DNA of 64,000 nt from Mortierella alpina (lineage: Eukaryota; Mortierellomycota; Mortierellomycetes; Mortierellales; Mortierellaceae): contig JANATF010000012.1 in the NCBI GenBank assembly GCA_029449245.1, forward strand, positions 1,116,001 to 1,180,000. Direction: 5' to 3'. This document shows positions 37,552-49,795 of the stretch, in pieces; the first letter of the stretch is position 1, and every line of letters begins with the position of its first letter. The position numbers and the translations under genes were made by a program. The notes under the pieces were generated by a model that was not told the origin of the DNA, searched no databases, and was given only the letters and a program-made list of their open reading frames with translations.

Positions 37552-38623
37552 GGTTGGGTGTTCCGAGCAAGACGTATGCTGTGGAGTCTGGTCCAGCGCC
37601 CTTGACGATTGAGTCTGTGCGCTGCTTGTCCTATGAAGGAGGCAACGGGTTGAGGTTTAGGTGCTGCACAAGTGCTTGAAGAAGAGACGATAGCAGTGTG
37701 GATAACCATTTTTTCTGTACCTTAGCCTGTTGCAAGCCGGTCAAACGCAGGTGTGGCCGTGCGATTGGGAAGGTGGGAGTGAATGTGAAGGTAAGCGGGA
37801 TCGGTGTAGCAGCAAGCAGAGCGGATAGGGGCGAGGGCGAAGGGCGAAGGGAAAGTGACGAATGCGAGAACGGAGGAAGGACGAAACAAAATAGTCCAAA
37901 AAAAATTGAGCAGAGATAGATCCTTCCAGCCAATCTCCAACCACTGACAGGCGGCCAACCACAGCCCATTCTTCGGCCATATACCCCTAGCTATTATACA
38001 TCCTGTCGAGCAATCAAGCAACCTAGCAACCTAGCAACAACCAAGCACAGACATCGTAGGCAAACGGGATGCCAATGCTCATCACGAGAAGCAGCGTCAG
38101 TGTGGACTCCAGGCATCACCTGCCGACTGTCCAAGAGGTAGTTGTCAGTGGCACTCCAAGATAGGCGCTGGGGTGGAAATAGAAACTTCAATAAGAGAAA
38201 AAAAATTCCATGTGTCTCATCGTGCATTCTTGCCCCTCGCCCTCACCCTCACCCTCACCCTCGTCACTCTCTAATCTCTGGTCCCGGGCACAAGAGCACC
38301 ACCTTTTAACGTCGCACAGTATGGTGCCCCGCTGCTCCTTGTCAAAAGAACCCGAGCATCGTGGATCGGTTCTAATTCACTACTTCGCCTCCACATCTTC
38401 ACTAGTGTGCGCACCAATCTAAAGCGCATTATCATCATAAGCTGTATAGGTATCGTGTGTTGGCCACCTTGTGGGAGGTACAGAAGACCTGCGGTCCAGC
38501 ACACATTTCAAAGTTGTGGGGGGCACAGAGACAGTCCTTATGCGACCCAGCATCGATTGTAAATAACCGCCGTTTTTTTTTTTTCTCGTCCTTACTCCTT
38601 TCTGCCTCAACTTCTCTTTTGAC
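37552..38623. promoter_or_regulatory. Divergent intergenic region, 1.07 kb
   Basis: Lies between the start codons of the glycosyltransferase (-) and the unrecognised R/D/Y-rich gene (+). It contains a CACCCT repeat near 38237-38262 and a T run just before the plus-strand start. Several overlapping short frames exist but none has a recognisable product. Confidence 0.45.
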
Positions 38624-40716
38624 ATGGACACCGCCAACGGAGATCCTCAAAACTCACCGGAGGAGGCTGCTCCTTCGACGACACTGGAATCTGCAAACGC
38701 TATTGCATTAGCAGAGTCAAGCGAGAATGCAAGCGAGATTACAAATACCTCAGCATCAGGTGCTAGCACTGACCCCGACACGAGCACGATCAATGACCAG
38801 CCCGAGACCGCACCTACAAAAGAAGGATCTGCTCCGATACCTAACGAGCAGGAGACTCAATATTCACAAACTGCCACAAAGCCTTCCACTGCTTCCGTTA
38901 CCGCTCCAGCTCCAGCAGCACCGCTGAAGAGAAGACCTCGTCGAACGGGTCAGCCGCTTCATTTGTTGTTTCAAGACTGTAGTAAACAGGTAGTTACTTC
39001 TGCTGCTTGTCTTGTGCTTAAAGAAAGGAACGAGTCGTTATGGAGTGCACATAGTTAGCGAATTCTTACTTTTGTCTCTTCTCCATGCTTAGCATATCTC
39101 AGGATACCTGTGTAAAAAGACGCCTGAGGAGATTACGGCTATAGTTAGCGACAAGAAAGCTCTTGCGGTTGATCTTCAAAACTATTCGAACGAGTTTGTG
39201 CTGACTTCTGCGCGCGACCGAGTGATTGTCGAAGTGGACGAGCAAGGAAAGGAACTTCTCAAGGATGTGGATCCCGAGAGAGATGTAAGTAAACTTTATT
39301 CTTCGTACCCACGATGCATGAGCAACCAGTCATTTTGAAAATGTCATTCAACCCCGCTATTCCCGTTAGGTTATCAAACAACGGTTTGAAGACGAGTCCT
39401 CGGTGTTCAAGAGCTACGAGGATGCTATCCACGACATTCGAGTTGATCTGTATCTAGATGGTATTAAACCTAGGAAAGAGTCGGAAGAGAGCAGCGAGGA
39501 CATTGCTCTTAGAAACGCCGGTAAGCACTTACAGACTGAGGATGCAGTATTGCGAACCAACAATCTTGTGTACTTACCATGGAGGCGCGTCTCCGTACAT
39601 TTTTTTGTAGAGCTTAACGCGGTCCTTCAGGTTTGGGATGTCCTTTATAAGCGCGTAGAGGTGGAACCCAGGAGAGCGGGACGCGCAACACAGGCACCAT
39701 ACCCAGGCAGGACCGGAGCTGTACCTGGCGTTGCTGGAACCCGCCCTCATCCCTATGCACCTAGTCGCTTCCCAGCTTCACCACCCTACGGCCCCGGGCA
39801 TGCTGGACCGCCCCATGCCAACGCTCCCCTATTCCGAGACGCCAGAAGCCATCATCGCGACTATCATGATCGACCGCCCTACCGTGACGACTACTACCCA
39901 GATCGACGGGATGACTATCGGCGTCCGGCTTTTGAGCACCGCGATTCACGAGACCCAATGGGGTTGAGAGCCCCTGGCCCAATCCCAATGGGTCGCCCTG
40001 ACATGAGAGATATGCGGGACCCTCGCGACTACAGAGATCGACCACCTCCAGCAAGAGGCGAAAGCCCGTATGCGGCTGGCACTGGAAGGTACGACGATAG
40101 GAGAAGAGATCGTTTGGATCTGTCTAACGCACCACCGCCTCGGGAAAACAGACCTTACGGATCCAATGGTGCGGCAGCGTCGCCTCTAACAGCGCACCCC
40201 TCGCTCCCACCCAAACCCCATGGAAGTCACTTTGATTCTTCTGCCCAGCCTCCGTCAACCAGTGCCATGTATCCGCAGCACTACTCTTCTGCAGCACAAC
40301 AGCATCCTTCGCACGTTGACGCCCACGGTGCACATGCCGCTTATAATGCCTACGGGCAGCAGCAATCGTATCCAGCGCCTGGTCATGCGGAGTATGCTGG
40401 ATACGCGTATGCAGGTTATCAGGATCCAGCTGCTATGGCCGCACAATCACAACAGTATGCATATGCCACTGGAGCCACTGGCGATTGGGCTTTGGCGGCA
40501 GGAGCAGGTCATCACGTACAAACGTTTGCCTCCACGCAGCCTGGCCGGCATATGGCCGTGCCCCTGCCGACGGATTTTATGTCAGGACCAAGTGAAGCCC
40601 CCAGGTTGTCGATGCCAGAGCCCCATGAGGTTCTTGGCACCATCCGCGGCGTTATCATCCGAGATGCTCACGGTAACATTGGACTCAGTCAGTACCAGTT
40701 CTATCAGGCAACATAA
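38624..40716 (+). CDS. Unrecognised protein with R/D/Y-rich disordered tail
   Basis: Exons 38624-38989, 39093-39284, 39370-39520 and 39611-40716 give 604 residues; I cannot assign a family. Residues 1-105 are Ser/Thr/Pro/Ala-rich and probably disordered. Residues about 110-240 look folded (RRTGQPLHLLFQDCSKQHIS, NEFVLTSARDRVIVEVDEQG, SYEDAIHDIRVDLYLDGIKP, VLQVWDVLYKRVEVEP). The rest is low complexity: first Pro/Gly, then RDYHDRPPYRDDYYPDRRDD-type repeats, then Tyr/Gln/Ala-rich sequence. Such RGG/RDY and Tyr/Gln composition is common in RNA-binding condensate proteins, but no RRM, KH or zinc finger is visible. Intron 3 (39521-39610) is 90 nt with no stop, so its retention would add 30 residues in frame. 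Confidence 0.75.
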
Positions 40717-42025
40717 GATGGCATGGGATGATGGGGCGCCAGGACTAATACTGGAGGCAGGAGTCGACTACAACCGTTCATACACATTCTACGCATTTTT
40801 CATTTTCACACTTGCATCTTTGGCATACAACTTCTATGCGCTTTATTCCACAGGACAATCACCGGGTCTTCTCAGAGACAGGACACACAAGGCAAGAGTA
40901 ACATCACACTCTTAAGAACAAAACGACAGGAGTGGCATTGGTCATGGATTGGGGTCAGCTCTTGGTGCTCAAGGACAAAAGATTCTATGTATTACCTCAT
41001 GGACATCTAAGGCACGGAGGGAGGCCGTACGACAAGGATTCAACGCGGGATCGAGGACATGCTATAGTTCGGAATGGTTCTTCAGCCCATCGGGACAATC
41101 GCGGGACCAAATTGGACATTCTTCCGGTGTTGTAGTGTATCGGGATCATTTAAAGCTGGGAACACAATAATCTGACCATGGCCTGGCGCTCTTGGTCTTG
41201 AGCATACCGTTGTACACACGGGGCTCAGGAGCAGCGATCACCAAGCCCGACAAAAGGCGCTATCACAGGAAAGACAGCTGTTGTGCTGCAGGGACATGCG
41301 TCAAGGACGAGGCGTCGCGTCTGTGTGTTGCCATTCAAACTCTGTGGACTCAGCCCAGGACCTTGCGGGAACTGATATTGTTTGTTAGCCATTTTGTCCA
41401 TTCTAGCCCTACTTTTTTTTAAACGTTTTCTCTTCATCGGACCTTCCTTATCAAGGATTGACACTCCCTCTCACTCCACCCCTCTTGCCTTCTTGGCTCC
41501 CTTGCCTCTCTCTTTTGTTCTTTCTTACGAATTTAGTTTTGTTGCACAGTTTTTGCATCTCTTTTCTCCTCTGACCTGGTGCCTGTCTACACCGAAATAA
41601 AAGCATAGCCATGTTTTGACAAAGCAATTTAGCTGTAGCGTTGCACAACGACATCGTGAATGGTATTCGACTCGGCTTTGGAGTGAAGGCTGCTCGCTTG
41701 GTTTGTCAGCTTTCCAGTATGTCCGTAGTGGCTGAATTCTCACGCCTCATGCCTTGAGCAAAACGCGTTGGTCAGCGCACCTCTCTTATCTCGCACGATG
41801 AACCCTTCTGCGCAAAGAAAAGGAGGCCTCTCTCGCTTTTCTTTCCCTCTTCTCTCTTCTCTCCTCTCCTTTCTCAATCCCCCAGTTCCTTCTCGTTGCT
41901 CTCTCTTCGTTCCAGCTCTACACTTCCCTGTTCCCGTATATATCAGCTTTCTCGCGCGCGTATCGCTTGACCACAACCACCCCTCAACCACCTGATATCT
42001 GTGTCGCACAGTCGTCAGTCAACCC
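40717..42025. other. Intergenic region upstream of the GH63 gene
   Basis: The first part is probably 3' UTR of the R/D/Y-rich gene. From about 41400 onward the plus strand is CT-rich and leads to the GH63 start. A TATATAT element lies 83-89 bp before that start. No gene is recognised. Confidence 0.45.
41937..41943 (+). promoter_or_regulatory. TATA-like element of the GH63 gene
   Basis: TATATAT lies 83-89 bp upstream of the start codon, at the end of a long CT-rich tract. Spacing is reasonable for a TATA box. Confidence 0.35.
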
Positions 42026-45000
42026 ATGAAGGTCAAAGTGGAAGTAATCCCGCCTGATTCCTCAGCAGAGATCCGGCGACTCAATGAATCCAATGAGAAA
42101 AAGAAGCATTGGATGAGGTATGCGTTTTCCCGTTACTCATTCAGAGTGAGAGCCTTGGTAACCCCGTCTCGCTGGTCTTGAGTTTTAAATATATGTATGC
42201 GTCTCGTCCGTTGCATAGGTGGGGACCTTATCTGTCCGAGCGTCAATGGGTAAAAAAACGATCGCCCTTTGATCATGTATTGCTCTATGAGGATCTGTTG
42301 AGTGCCTCAAGACTAACGATCTGACCTTTTGTCCCATCCCTTCTGCATGAAATCCTGAACGTGTTAAGGCTACTGTAAGTCAGTTGCAACCTTTCATCAT
42401 TCTTCCTGCTGCAGGTGCTTTGCTCGAACGTTATTGGGGACCGTCGACCAAACTTGATCTAAACATTATTATCCCTCGCTGGCTGGATCCGATCGATAGG
42501 TTCGCGAAGATTACAGTGCCGATGGAGACGCGTGGCTGTTCTTTCCTCATGACCATGCACGATCCAGGACCTATCGCTGGGGCGAGGATGGACTCGCAGG
42601 TATCTCTGATAACCACCAGCGCTTTTGCTTCTCCCTCGCGCTCTGGAATGGCAAGGACAAGATTCTGAAAGAACGACTCTATGGTTTGACGAACCACGAA
42701 GGTAAAACAAATTGCTTATGGCCTTGATCGATCAAGGAGTAACGCCGCTGTTGAAAATGGTTATATTGACACGGCTGGTTAATGCATTGACCCGACCATG
42801 GCTGAAACTTAGGCAACCACGGCGAGGATGTCAAGGAGCTTTATTACTACCTGGACAACACTCCTACGCACTCTTACATGAAGGTATGAATGGCTTGGAG
42901 CAGTCAAGTGAAGAGAGGACCAGAAAAGAGAGAAACTCATCCTGTAGCTGGTCGCCAACAAATCTTAGTATCTGTACAAGTATCCTCAAGCAGAGTTCCC
43001 TTACGACCAATTGGTCAACGAGAGCAGGAGCCGAAGCAGGAGCCAAGGCGAGTACGAACTCATGGACACGGGCGTTTTTAACGAGGACAAGTACTTTGAT
43101 GTCTTTGTGGAGTACGCCAAGGACGGCGAGGATGTGGACGATGTCCTGGTCAAGATCACGGCCCATAACCGTGGACCCACCGAGGCGCCGTTGCATATCA
43201 TCCCCCAGTTCTGGTTCCGCAACAACTGGTCGTGGTTCCCTCCAGGTGAGGTCCAGGTTCCATCCCTGAAGAAGACGGGACCTTTGACCGTGGAGGCTCA
43301 GCAAGAGACACTGGGACAGCGATATCTCCATTTTGAAGCTGTGCCCCAAGGCAGCAGCAGCAGTGCCTCTGGACCCGAGCTGATCTTTACCAACAATGAA
43401 TCAAACCTCAAGAAACTCTTCAATGATCCCAACAAAAGCCCCTATGTCAAGGATGCCTTCCATGAGTACGTGATCAGGGGCAATAAGAATGCCATCAACC
43501 AGCAGGATCATCAAGGCACAAAGGCCGCTGCCGTTTACAAGTTTGAAAAGGTCCCTGCCGGCGGCCACGTTGAGATCCGAGTTCGTCTGAACACCAAGCA
43601 GTCTGTACGACATCAGGAGGGCGTAGTTGTCAAGGAGTTTGAGCGTGTCCTTCAGAATCGAATCGAGGACACTGAGGAGTTCTACTCCAAACTGACGATC
43701 CAAGGTCTGTCCGAGGATCTGCGCACGATCCAGCGACAGGCTCTGGCTGGGATGCTGTGGTCCAAGCAGTGGTATTGTTTTGACCAACGCACCTGGCGGA
43801 AGGGTGATCCCGTTGGACCTCCTCCTCCAGCGGCAAGAACGAACCTGAGGAACAAGGAGTGGAAACACATGTATATTGATGACATCCTATCCATGCCCGA
43901 CAAGTGGGAATATCCATTCTTTGCAGCCTGGGACATGGCCTTCCATACCATCCCGCTATCGATTGTTGATCCCGCGTTTGCCAAGAAGCAGCTCGATCTG
44001 CTGACGAGAGAGTGGTACATGCATCCGTCGGGACAGATCCCAGCCTACGAGTGGAACTTTTCTGATGTCAATCCACGTAAGTCGTGGACACCCAGCAAGT
44101 GCTGGTGGTTCCCGTTGACGACACCGTTAACAGCAAATTCTAAATAGCAAACAATTGCTTGGTCACCTACGCTTTTTTTTTGCGTTACTTTAGCTGTCCA
44201 CGCCTGGGCGACACTTCAGGTGTACAAGACCGAGGATCGACTCTTTGGGCGACAGGACAACCTCTTTCTCGAGCGTGTCTTTCAGAAACTGCTGCTCAAC
44301 TTCACCTGGTACTATAGCTGAAAAAAGGGGGGCACACGATGTTATCAGATGTGTTTCGACCGATGGATTTTAATGTTAACATTTTCGCCGTTGTCATTCG
44401 TTGATGTCTCTCGCAGGTGGGTGAATCGAAAGGACACTGAGGGCAACAATGTCTTTGAAGGTGGATTTCTGGGTTTGGATAACATTGGACTCTTCAATCG
44501 ATCGGAGCCCATGCCGAACGGAGCGGTGCTTCGCCAAGCCGACGGCACGTCTTGGATGGCCTTCTTTTCGCTATGCATGTAAGTCCACAAAGTCCGAGAA
44601 AGAAAGAAAGAAAGAAAAAAAAACATATATACGATGAATTTTCGAAGAGGTAGCGGATGAGTAATTAACCGCGCATCAATCGGTTGGCAACTGTCGTAAT
44701 TGGACAAATGTAGGTTGCATATTGCTCTTGAGCTAGCCAAGAGGAACCCGGCTTACGAAGGTACGGGATCAAAAGTTGCAAAAGCAAAGAGCATTCTTGG
44801 TGATTATCGCCATTTTGGCACCCTAAATATCCGTTCGCCCGTCTATACAAATACCTAGATATCGCGTCCAAGTTCCTTGAGCACTTTTTCCACATTTCGG
44901 ATGCGATGACTTATCACTCTGGCGGAGAAGAGAAATCGCTGTGGGATGCGACCGATAACTTTTTCTATGACTCTATCTCTTGGCCTGGAGGCCACTCTCA

Positions 45001-45936
45001 ACGTCTGAAAACGCGCAGCCTGGGTAAGGACGCACCATATAGTTGTTGTCGTTGGTTGCTGCTCGTAATGATCTGTTTTGGATCGTGGGGCACAAAGACA
45101 ACCGAAGTCGGCAGTGTAATTTACCCTCTGACCGTTTTTATTTCCTTTTCCATCCCTTTTTTTTTTCCTATTCTATAGTGGGCTTGATCCCGCTCTTCTC
45201 AAACCTGTCGCTCGACCCCGAGTACCTCGAGCTCTTTCCGGGCTTTACCAAGCGTCTGCATTGGCTTCTAGCCTATCGCGAGCGAACCCGTCCCTCTCGA
45301 GTGTTCAAGAAGGAGGACACGAAAGAAAATGGGTCCTTCTTACTCGCGCTCGTTGACCAAACCATGCTCCGAGCCGTCCTGAAGCGTCTCCTGGACGAGA
45401 ACGAATTCCTCTCCCCCTTCGGCATCCGCTCGCTCTCCAAGCATCATCACCAGAACCCTCTGGTGATGTGGATGAACGGCCAGGAGTTCAGGGTCGATTA
45501 CCTCCCTGCCGAGTCAGACTCGGGCATGTTTGGAGGCAACTCCAATTGGCGCGGACCGATTTGGTTGCCGACCACTTATTTGCTCATCACGGGCTTGAAA
45601 CGATTCCATTACTTTTATGGGGACGACTTCAAGGTCGAGTGCCCTACAGGGTCCGGGATCATGAAGAATTTGCTGGAGGTGGCCTGGGAGATTGAGATCC
45701 GACTGGCCAGGCTGGTGCAAAGGAATAAGTCTGGCAATCGGCCGTGTAACGGTGGAGACAGCAAGGCTGACAAGGACCCATTCTTCAAGGACTTGGTCCT
45801 GTTTTATGAGTACTTTGATGCAGAGACTGGCAAGGGACTAGGCGCCTCGCATCAGACAGGTTGGACAGGGCTCCTTGCCATGATTGTGCAACAGGTCGGA
45901 GACAAGTGCTCCAAGCCCATCGCCAACGGCAAATAA
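42026..45936 (+). CDS. Soluble GH63-family glycoside hydrolase
   Basis: Eleven exons: 42026-42117, 42219-42249, 42369-42374, 42500-42701, 42813-42883, 42969-44076, 44194-44308, 44417-44578, 44714-44760, 44859-45023 and 45179-45936 (918 residues). Motifs match the bacterial/fungal soluble branch of GH63: [110 protein letters not shown], and [17 protein letters not shown] near the C-terminal catalytic region. It lacks the signal peptide and membrane anchor of ER glucosidase I, so it is probably cytosolic; the substrate is unknown. A 6-nt microexon is needed to restore the conserved W-x-T-V-R segment. An AATAAA overlaps the stop codon. Confidence 0.9.
42369..42374 (+). other. 6-nt microexon of the GH63 gene (GCTACT)
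   Basis: GCTACT lies between an acceptor (...TTAAG) and a strong donor (GTAAGT). Splicing it in gives W-A-T-V-R-E-D-Y where the family has W-G-T-V-R-E-D-Y. Skipping it keeps the frame but removes the two conserved positions. Confidence 0.7.
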
Positions 45937-46048
45937 AATCCAGCAAAGCGCTCTTCTTTTTTTTCTTTTGTTGGTGCTTTCGTTTTATGTTTGTGCAGAA
46001 GTATGATGTACAAGATAAGAAGAAAAAAATGTCAATGAGGGAAGAAAG

Positions 46049-46070
46049 AAAAAAAAAAAAAAAAAAAAAA
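46049..46070 (+). repeat. 22-nt poly(A) tract
   Basis: A run of 22 A lies in the 193-bp gap between the converging stops of GH63 and the Zn2Cys6 gene. Confidence 0.85.
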
Positions 46071-46129
46071 GATCCTAGTATGATTGAGAGTATGACAGAG
46101 AAATGAACACGTATGGATGTCTGTTTGTG

Positions 46130-49100
46130 TTAAAACTTTTGAAGTCCTGCAGAAGCGATATACTGGTTCCACTCGTCCCAGTCAATCGTTTGAGGAATGC
46201 CAAAAAACGGGTTCGGCACAGCTGCGAGATTGGGGTTCTGATCCATCGCCTGTGGAGGAAACAGAGACATGTTCGAGTAGTCTTCAGTGCTGGCCATGGG
46301 CGTGCTCGATGCTGTCGTCGCTGTCGTGCCAGACATATGGCTGTCAGAACATCCGTCGCTTGAGCCAGTACTTGCCGTCGACTGTAAAGCACCACCGCCA
46401 AAGGCGCTCGCTCCCGAAGTATTTTGTCCACTTTGCCCCATGGCTCCATTATTGCTGCCCTGCGAATTCGGTCGCTGTTGTTGCTGCTGTTGCTGCAGTT
46501 TTTTCTGTTGATCCTGCAAACACATGTTCATTTGGTGCTGCTGTATGAACTGCTGTTGTTGCAGATAATGTTGCTGTTGTTGCAATTGTTGCTGCTCTTG
46601 CTGCTGTTGCATTTGAAGTTGATCCAAATCCTGCTGTTGTTGCTGCTGAGTAGAGTGTTCTTGAAGGGCCATGGGCGATGAAAACAGTGGTGTGACAGAG
46701 AACGGCTGTGATGGTTGCTGCGTTTGCTGCTGCTGTTGAAATTGCGTCGGCTGCTGAGCCGAGCTTTGAGTTTGATGTTGCTGATTCTGGGATGGCATCT
46801 GCTCATAACCAACAAATGCCTGGCCCTGAGTAAACATGCCTGGGATCGACAATGACGCGAAAGTGAACGGCTGTTGTTCAAACGTCCCAACACTCGAGCC
46901 AACCATTGCGTTGGACTGCGGCAAGAGAGATCCTCGAGCGGCTGCGGTCTTCCGAGTCTTCTTGGATTTTGAGACTGGCAAAGTAGGCTGGGTCTTAATC
47001 CCGTCGTGGCTGTTAGCCTGTAGAGGGCCATGATCGCTTAGACCAGGCTCTTGTTTGATTTCCTGAAGATCCGGATTGTGTATTGAGGGAGTCGATGGCG
47101 AGGTTGAAGGAGTGCTGCTCGTTGAAGATGGCGTCTGTGGGCCCATCACCTTTGGAGCAAACAGGAGCGTACCTCCGGATGGATGGGTTTGATCTCGGAG
47201 AATAATTGGGATCGGATAGCATTCCTGGGAGTCCTTGGCCGTATCAACCACCACGGGCTCAAGCGCCCGGCCTTCAGCCTTGTACTCTTCAAAGTTCAAG
47301 TGAGCGCACATGAGATCCTCGAGTACCATGGCGAACTTTGCGGCATTCCACCAACGAGTGCCGAGTGTTTTCATGAACGCAATCATTTTAACGAGACTCT
47401 TGCGTGCTTGTGTTTGAAGGCGCATATCGATTGAGGCCGAGTTCGTGAGATGGATCAGCGAGGTTGTGAATGCTTCGTACGTCGCGAAGCACCAGTTGAA
47501 CTGGAAAGAGTCGTCCTGGATGAGTCGCTCAATCAGGTGTGTTACCGAGTTGGCAGCGGAGACGCAAATGTTCAACGAAGGCATTGACTCTGAGAGCTTG
47601 GACTTTGTGAGTGTCGAGGGCACCATGAAAGGACGATGAAGTACAATGAGCATGGTGTCTACACCGATGAATAATAAAAAAACGTCAATGTCCATAATCG
47701 TCGTAATCACCTTAGGGTTACATACTGCATCATGGTATGTATATACTTACAATAAGAGCAATGAATGGCAGCTACCCATCGATTTAGTTTGCTAGGTTCA
47801 ATCCTGTGGTCGTACTTCAGGTCCGGGGGAAGGTCCAAAAGCCATTTTGTAAGCTTGGTGTCCAGTTCTGCGACCGTCGACATGACTTGCCCAGGACCGT
47901 GGCTTCTGGTTGTTGCAGAATAGACGCGCTGCAGGATCTGGCCCACTATTTGAGCCAGCTTGATGTTCTCGACAAAGTATCTCAAGGCAAACGACAGTTC
48001 CTCTTTGTGCTTTTCGCTGTCCTCGTCTGGTGAGCCAGCCTTTCCGTCGGCATCCGCCCAGTCCTGTTCCACGACGGACGGATAATCAACATCACAGTCA
48101 ATGTCGTCAATACCCAGAGGTCGCCCCATGCAACAGCTTGACCATCTATCCATGACATAGCACGCCCACCACAATCGTTTGCGGAGCTCCGTCTCAAGCG
48201 GAGGCAAATGCCAACGAGCCGAACTCCGATGCATGCCCATATCCTGCGCCATTCTTATGGCCATGCCGAGCATGACCCAGATGCGACCACCCGACTTTGC
48301 ACTTGTGAATCGGTAGATGGTCATTAACAACAGTGCCTGGATAGAAGACTGACGAGGAAGCTCGTACTCGTAATCAATCAGTCTCTTGGCACGATCAAAG
48401 TACTCGTCTCCAAAGCTCTCCGGGTCTGTTCCTACGATCTCTGGATGTGTCGAGTAGCGTGAGGCGATCGCAAACATGGCGTTCAGCAAAACCCCTGGCG
48501 GCCTCATGTGGGGGTCTGGATTACGATATTGACGCATGAACGTTGGCTTGTGGAGGACAGGCATATATGGGTGGATGAAAGTAAAGTAGCAGTCGATCAG
48601 GTGGTCAGCTAGGTCTCGCGGCGGTAAAGGCATATGGCTTTCCATCCGGGCGATGGCATCCTCCTTCTGCGTGAGCCAGACCATGTGCTCCTTCAACCGC
48701 ATGGGGACCATCATACACCCATTCTTGAGTAGCTGGTTCTTCTGAAGCATATCGATCCCGGAACTGTTGCCCAGGTAACGGACAAAGCCACCGTCGTCCA
48801 AGGTCAGCGACGAGAGGTTGTCGGCAATGGCATTGATCTTTTCTCTAGCCTCCAAGTCAAACGGTAGCACCTCGTCCTCGTCTTCCATCTCCGGTAACTG
48901 ACCAGTATGCAGCGACGACTTTGCGGTAGTCGAGGAGGCAAGTTCGTTGCGTTCAAGATGGCCATTCGCTGGTGTGGGCAGACTTGGAAGGTTGCTCAAG
49001 AACAATGGGGTGTCTGGTGATGGAGGCCAGGCAGAATCGAAGGACTCGAGATCATCTTCCTGCTCTTCTTTCCAGCTGTCAAGATCGAACTTTGAGCGAT

Positions 49101-49795
49101 CGCCACCCTGAACAAGTCCTCCGAGAAGGTTTTCCATCCTGTGTAGTCTGTTCTCCAAAGCTTCGATATATCCCTTTGGAGGACCTCTTTTCTTGGCCGA
49201 GTCATTGAACCTACAATGGCGGGTCAAGCTGTTCAGCAAAGCAACCACATGGCAATTGCTGTAGCATATCGGCATACAATGACTTACGTGCACTGGAAAC
49301 CAAAGGTGGTACAGTTTGTGCAAGACGGCTGAAGACCATCGCATCGAACCTTTTTCCTACGACAGGTATCACTGGAAGCATCGAAAGTACAGGGTGTCAG
49401 TTTAACAGGTGTCGTTTGAATCACAAGCAGCGGTTATGGGTCAAATGTGGTTGATATGACAAAACACGGCTGTAGGCAATAGTGTTGTCCCTTCGACCAG
49501 ACACATCTGAGATGGTTTACCCGGCCAAAGCTTAGGGCAAAAAATAACATTTGACTATCCAGATAACTGGGTGGGGGCAGAGGTGAGCTTCGAAGAAGGT
49601 TGCCAGAGCCAATATTGTCATTTCCTTTTGGCTGTTTGGCTGCTGCTTCTGGCTGTTACTGTTGCTGTAGCTGTTACTGTTGCTGCTGAGCTGAGCTGAG
49701 CTGAGCTGAGGGAAGACTGCAAGCATAGGGCGCTGTTCTTACCATGCTCTCGACACTCTGCGTCGCTTGCCGTCGAGCTGGTCCTGCGTTGACAT
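46130..49795 (-). CDS. Zn2Cys6 fungal transcription factor with Gln-rich tail
   Basis: Exons 49795-49743, 49371-49288, 49210-47751 and 47658-46130 give 1041 residues. The first exon MSTQDQLDGKRRRVSRAC runs into the binuclear zinc cluster (cysteines spaced C-x2-C-x6-C-x6-C-x2-C-x6-C, residues about 18-46), which binds DNA as in Gal4. KKRGPPKGYIEALENRLHRM forms a linker and short coiled coil. The fungal-specific transcription factor domain spans about 240-500 (FTFIHPYMPVLHKPTFMRQY, RLWWACYVMDRWSSCCMGRP). The C-terminal 400 residues are Ser/Thr/Pro- and then Gln-rich, a likely activation region. Target genes are unknown. Intron 1 (371 nt) holds a CTGAG repeat. It may share its long upstream region with the paraoxonase-like gene. 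Confidence 0.93.
49686..49710 (+). repeat. CTGAG pentanucleotide repeat, five copies
   Basis: Five exact tandem copies lie in intron 1 of the Zn2Cys6 gene, about 33 bp into the intron. Trinucleotide-like CTG sequence flanks it. Confidence 0.8.

Noticed and set aside
40719-40915. Short frame with a hydrophobic segment (YTFYAFFIFTLASLAYNFYA) just after the R/D/Y-rich gene
   Set aside because: Begins 3 nt after the upstream stop, is the tail of an out-of-frame shadow, and has no homology; most likely 3' UTR.
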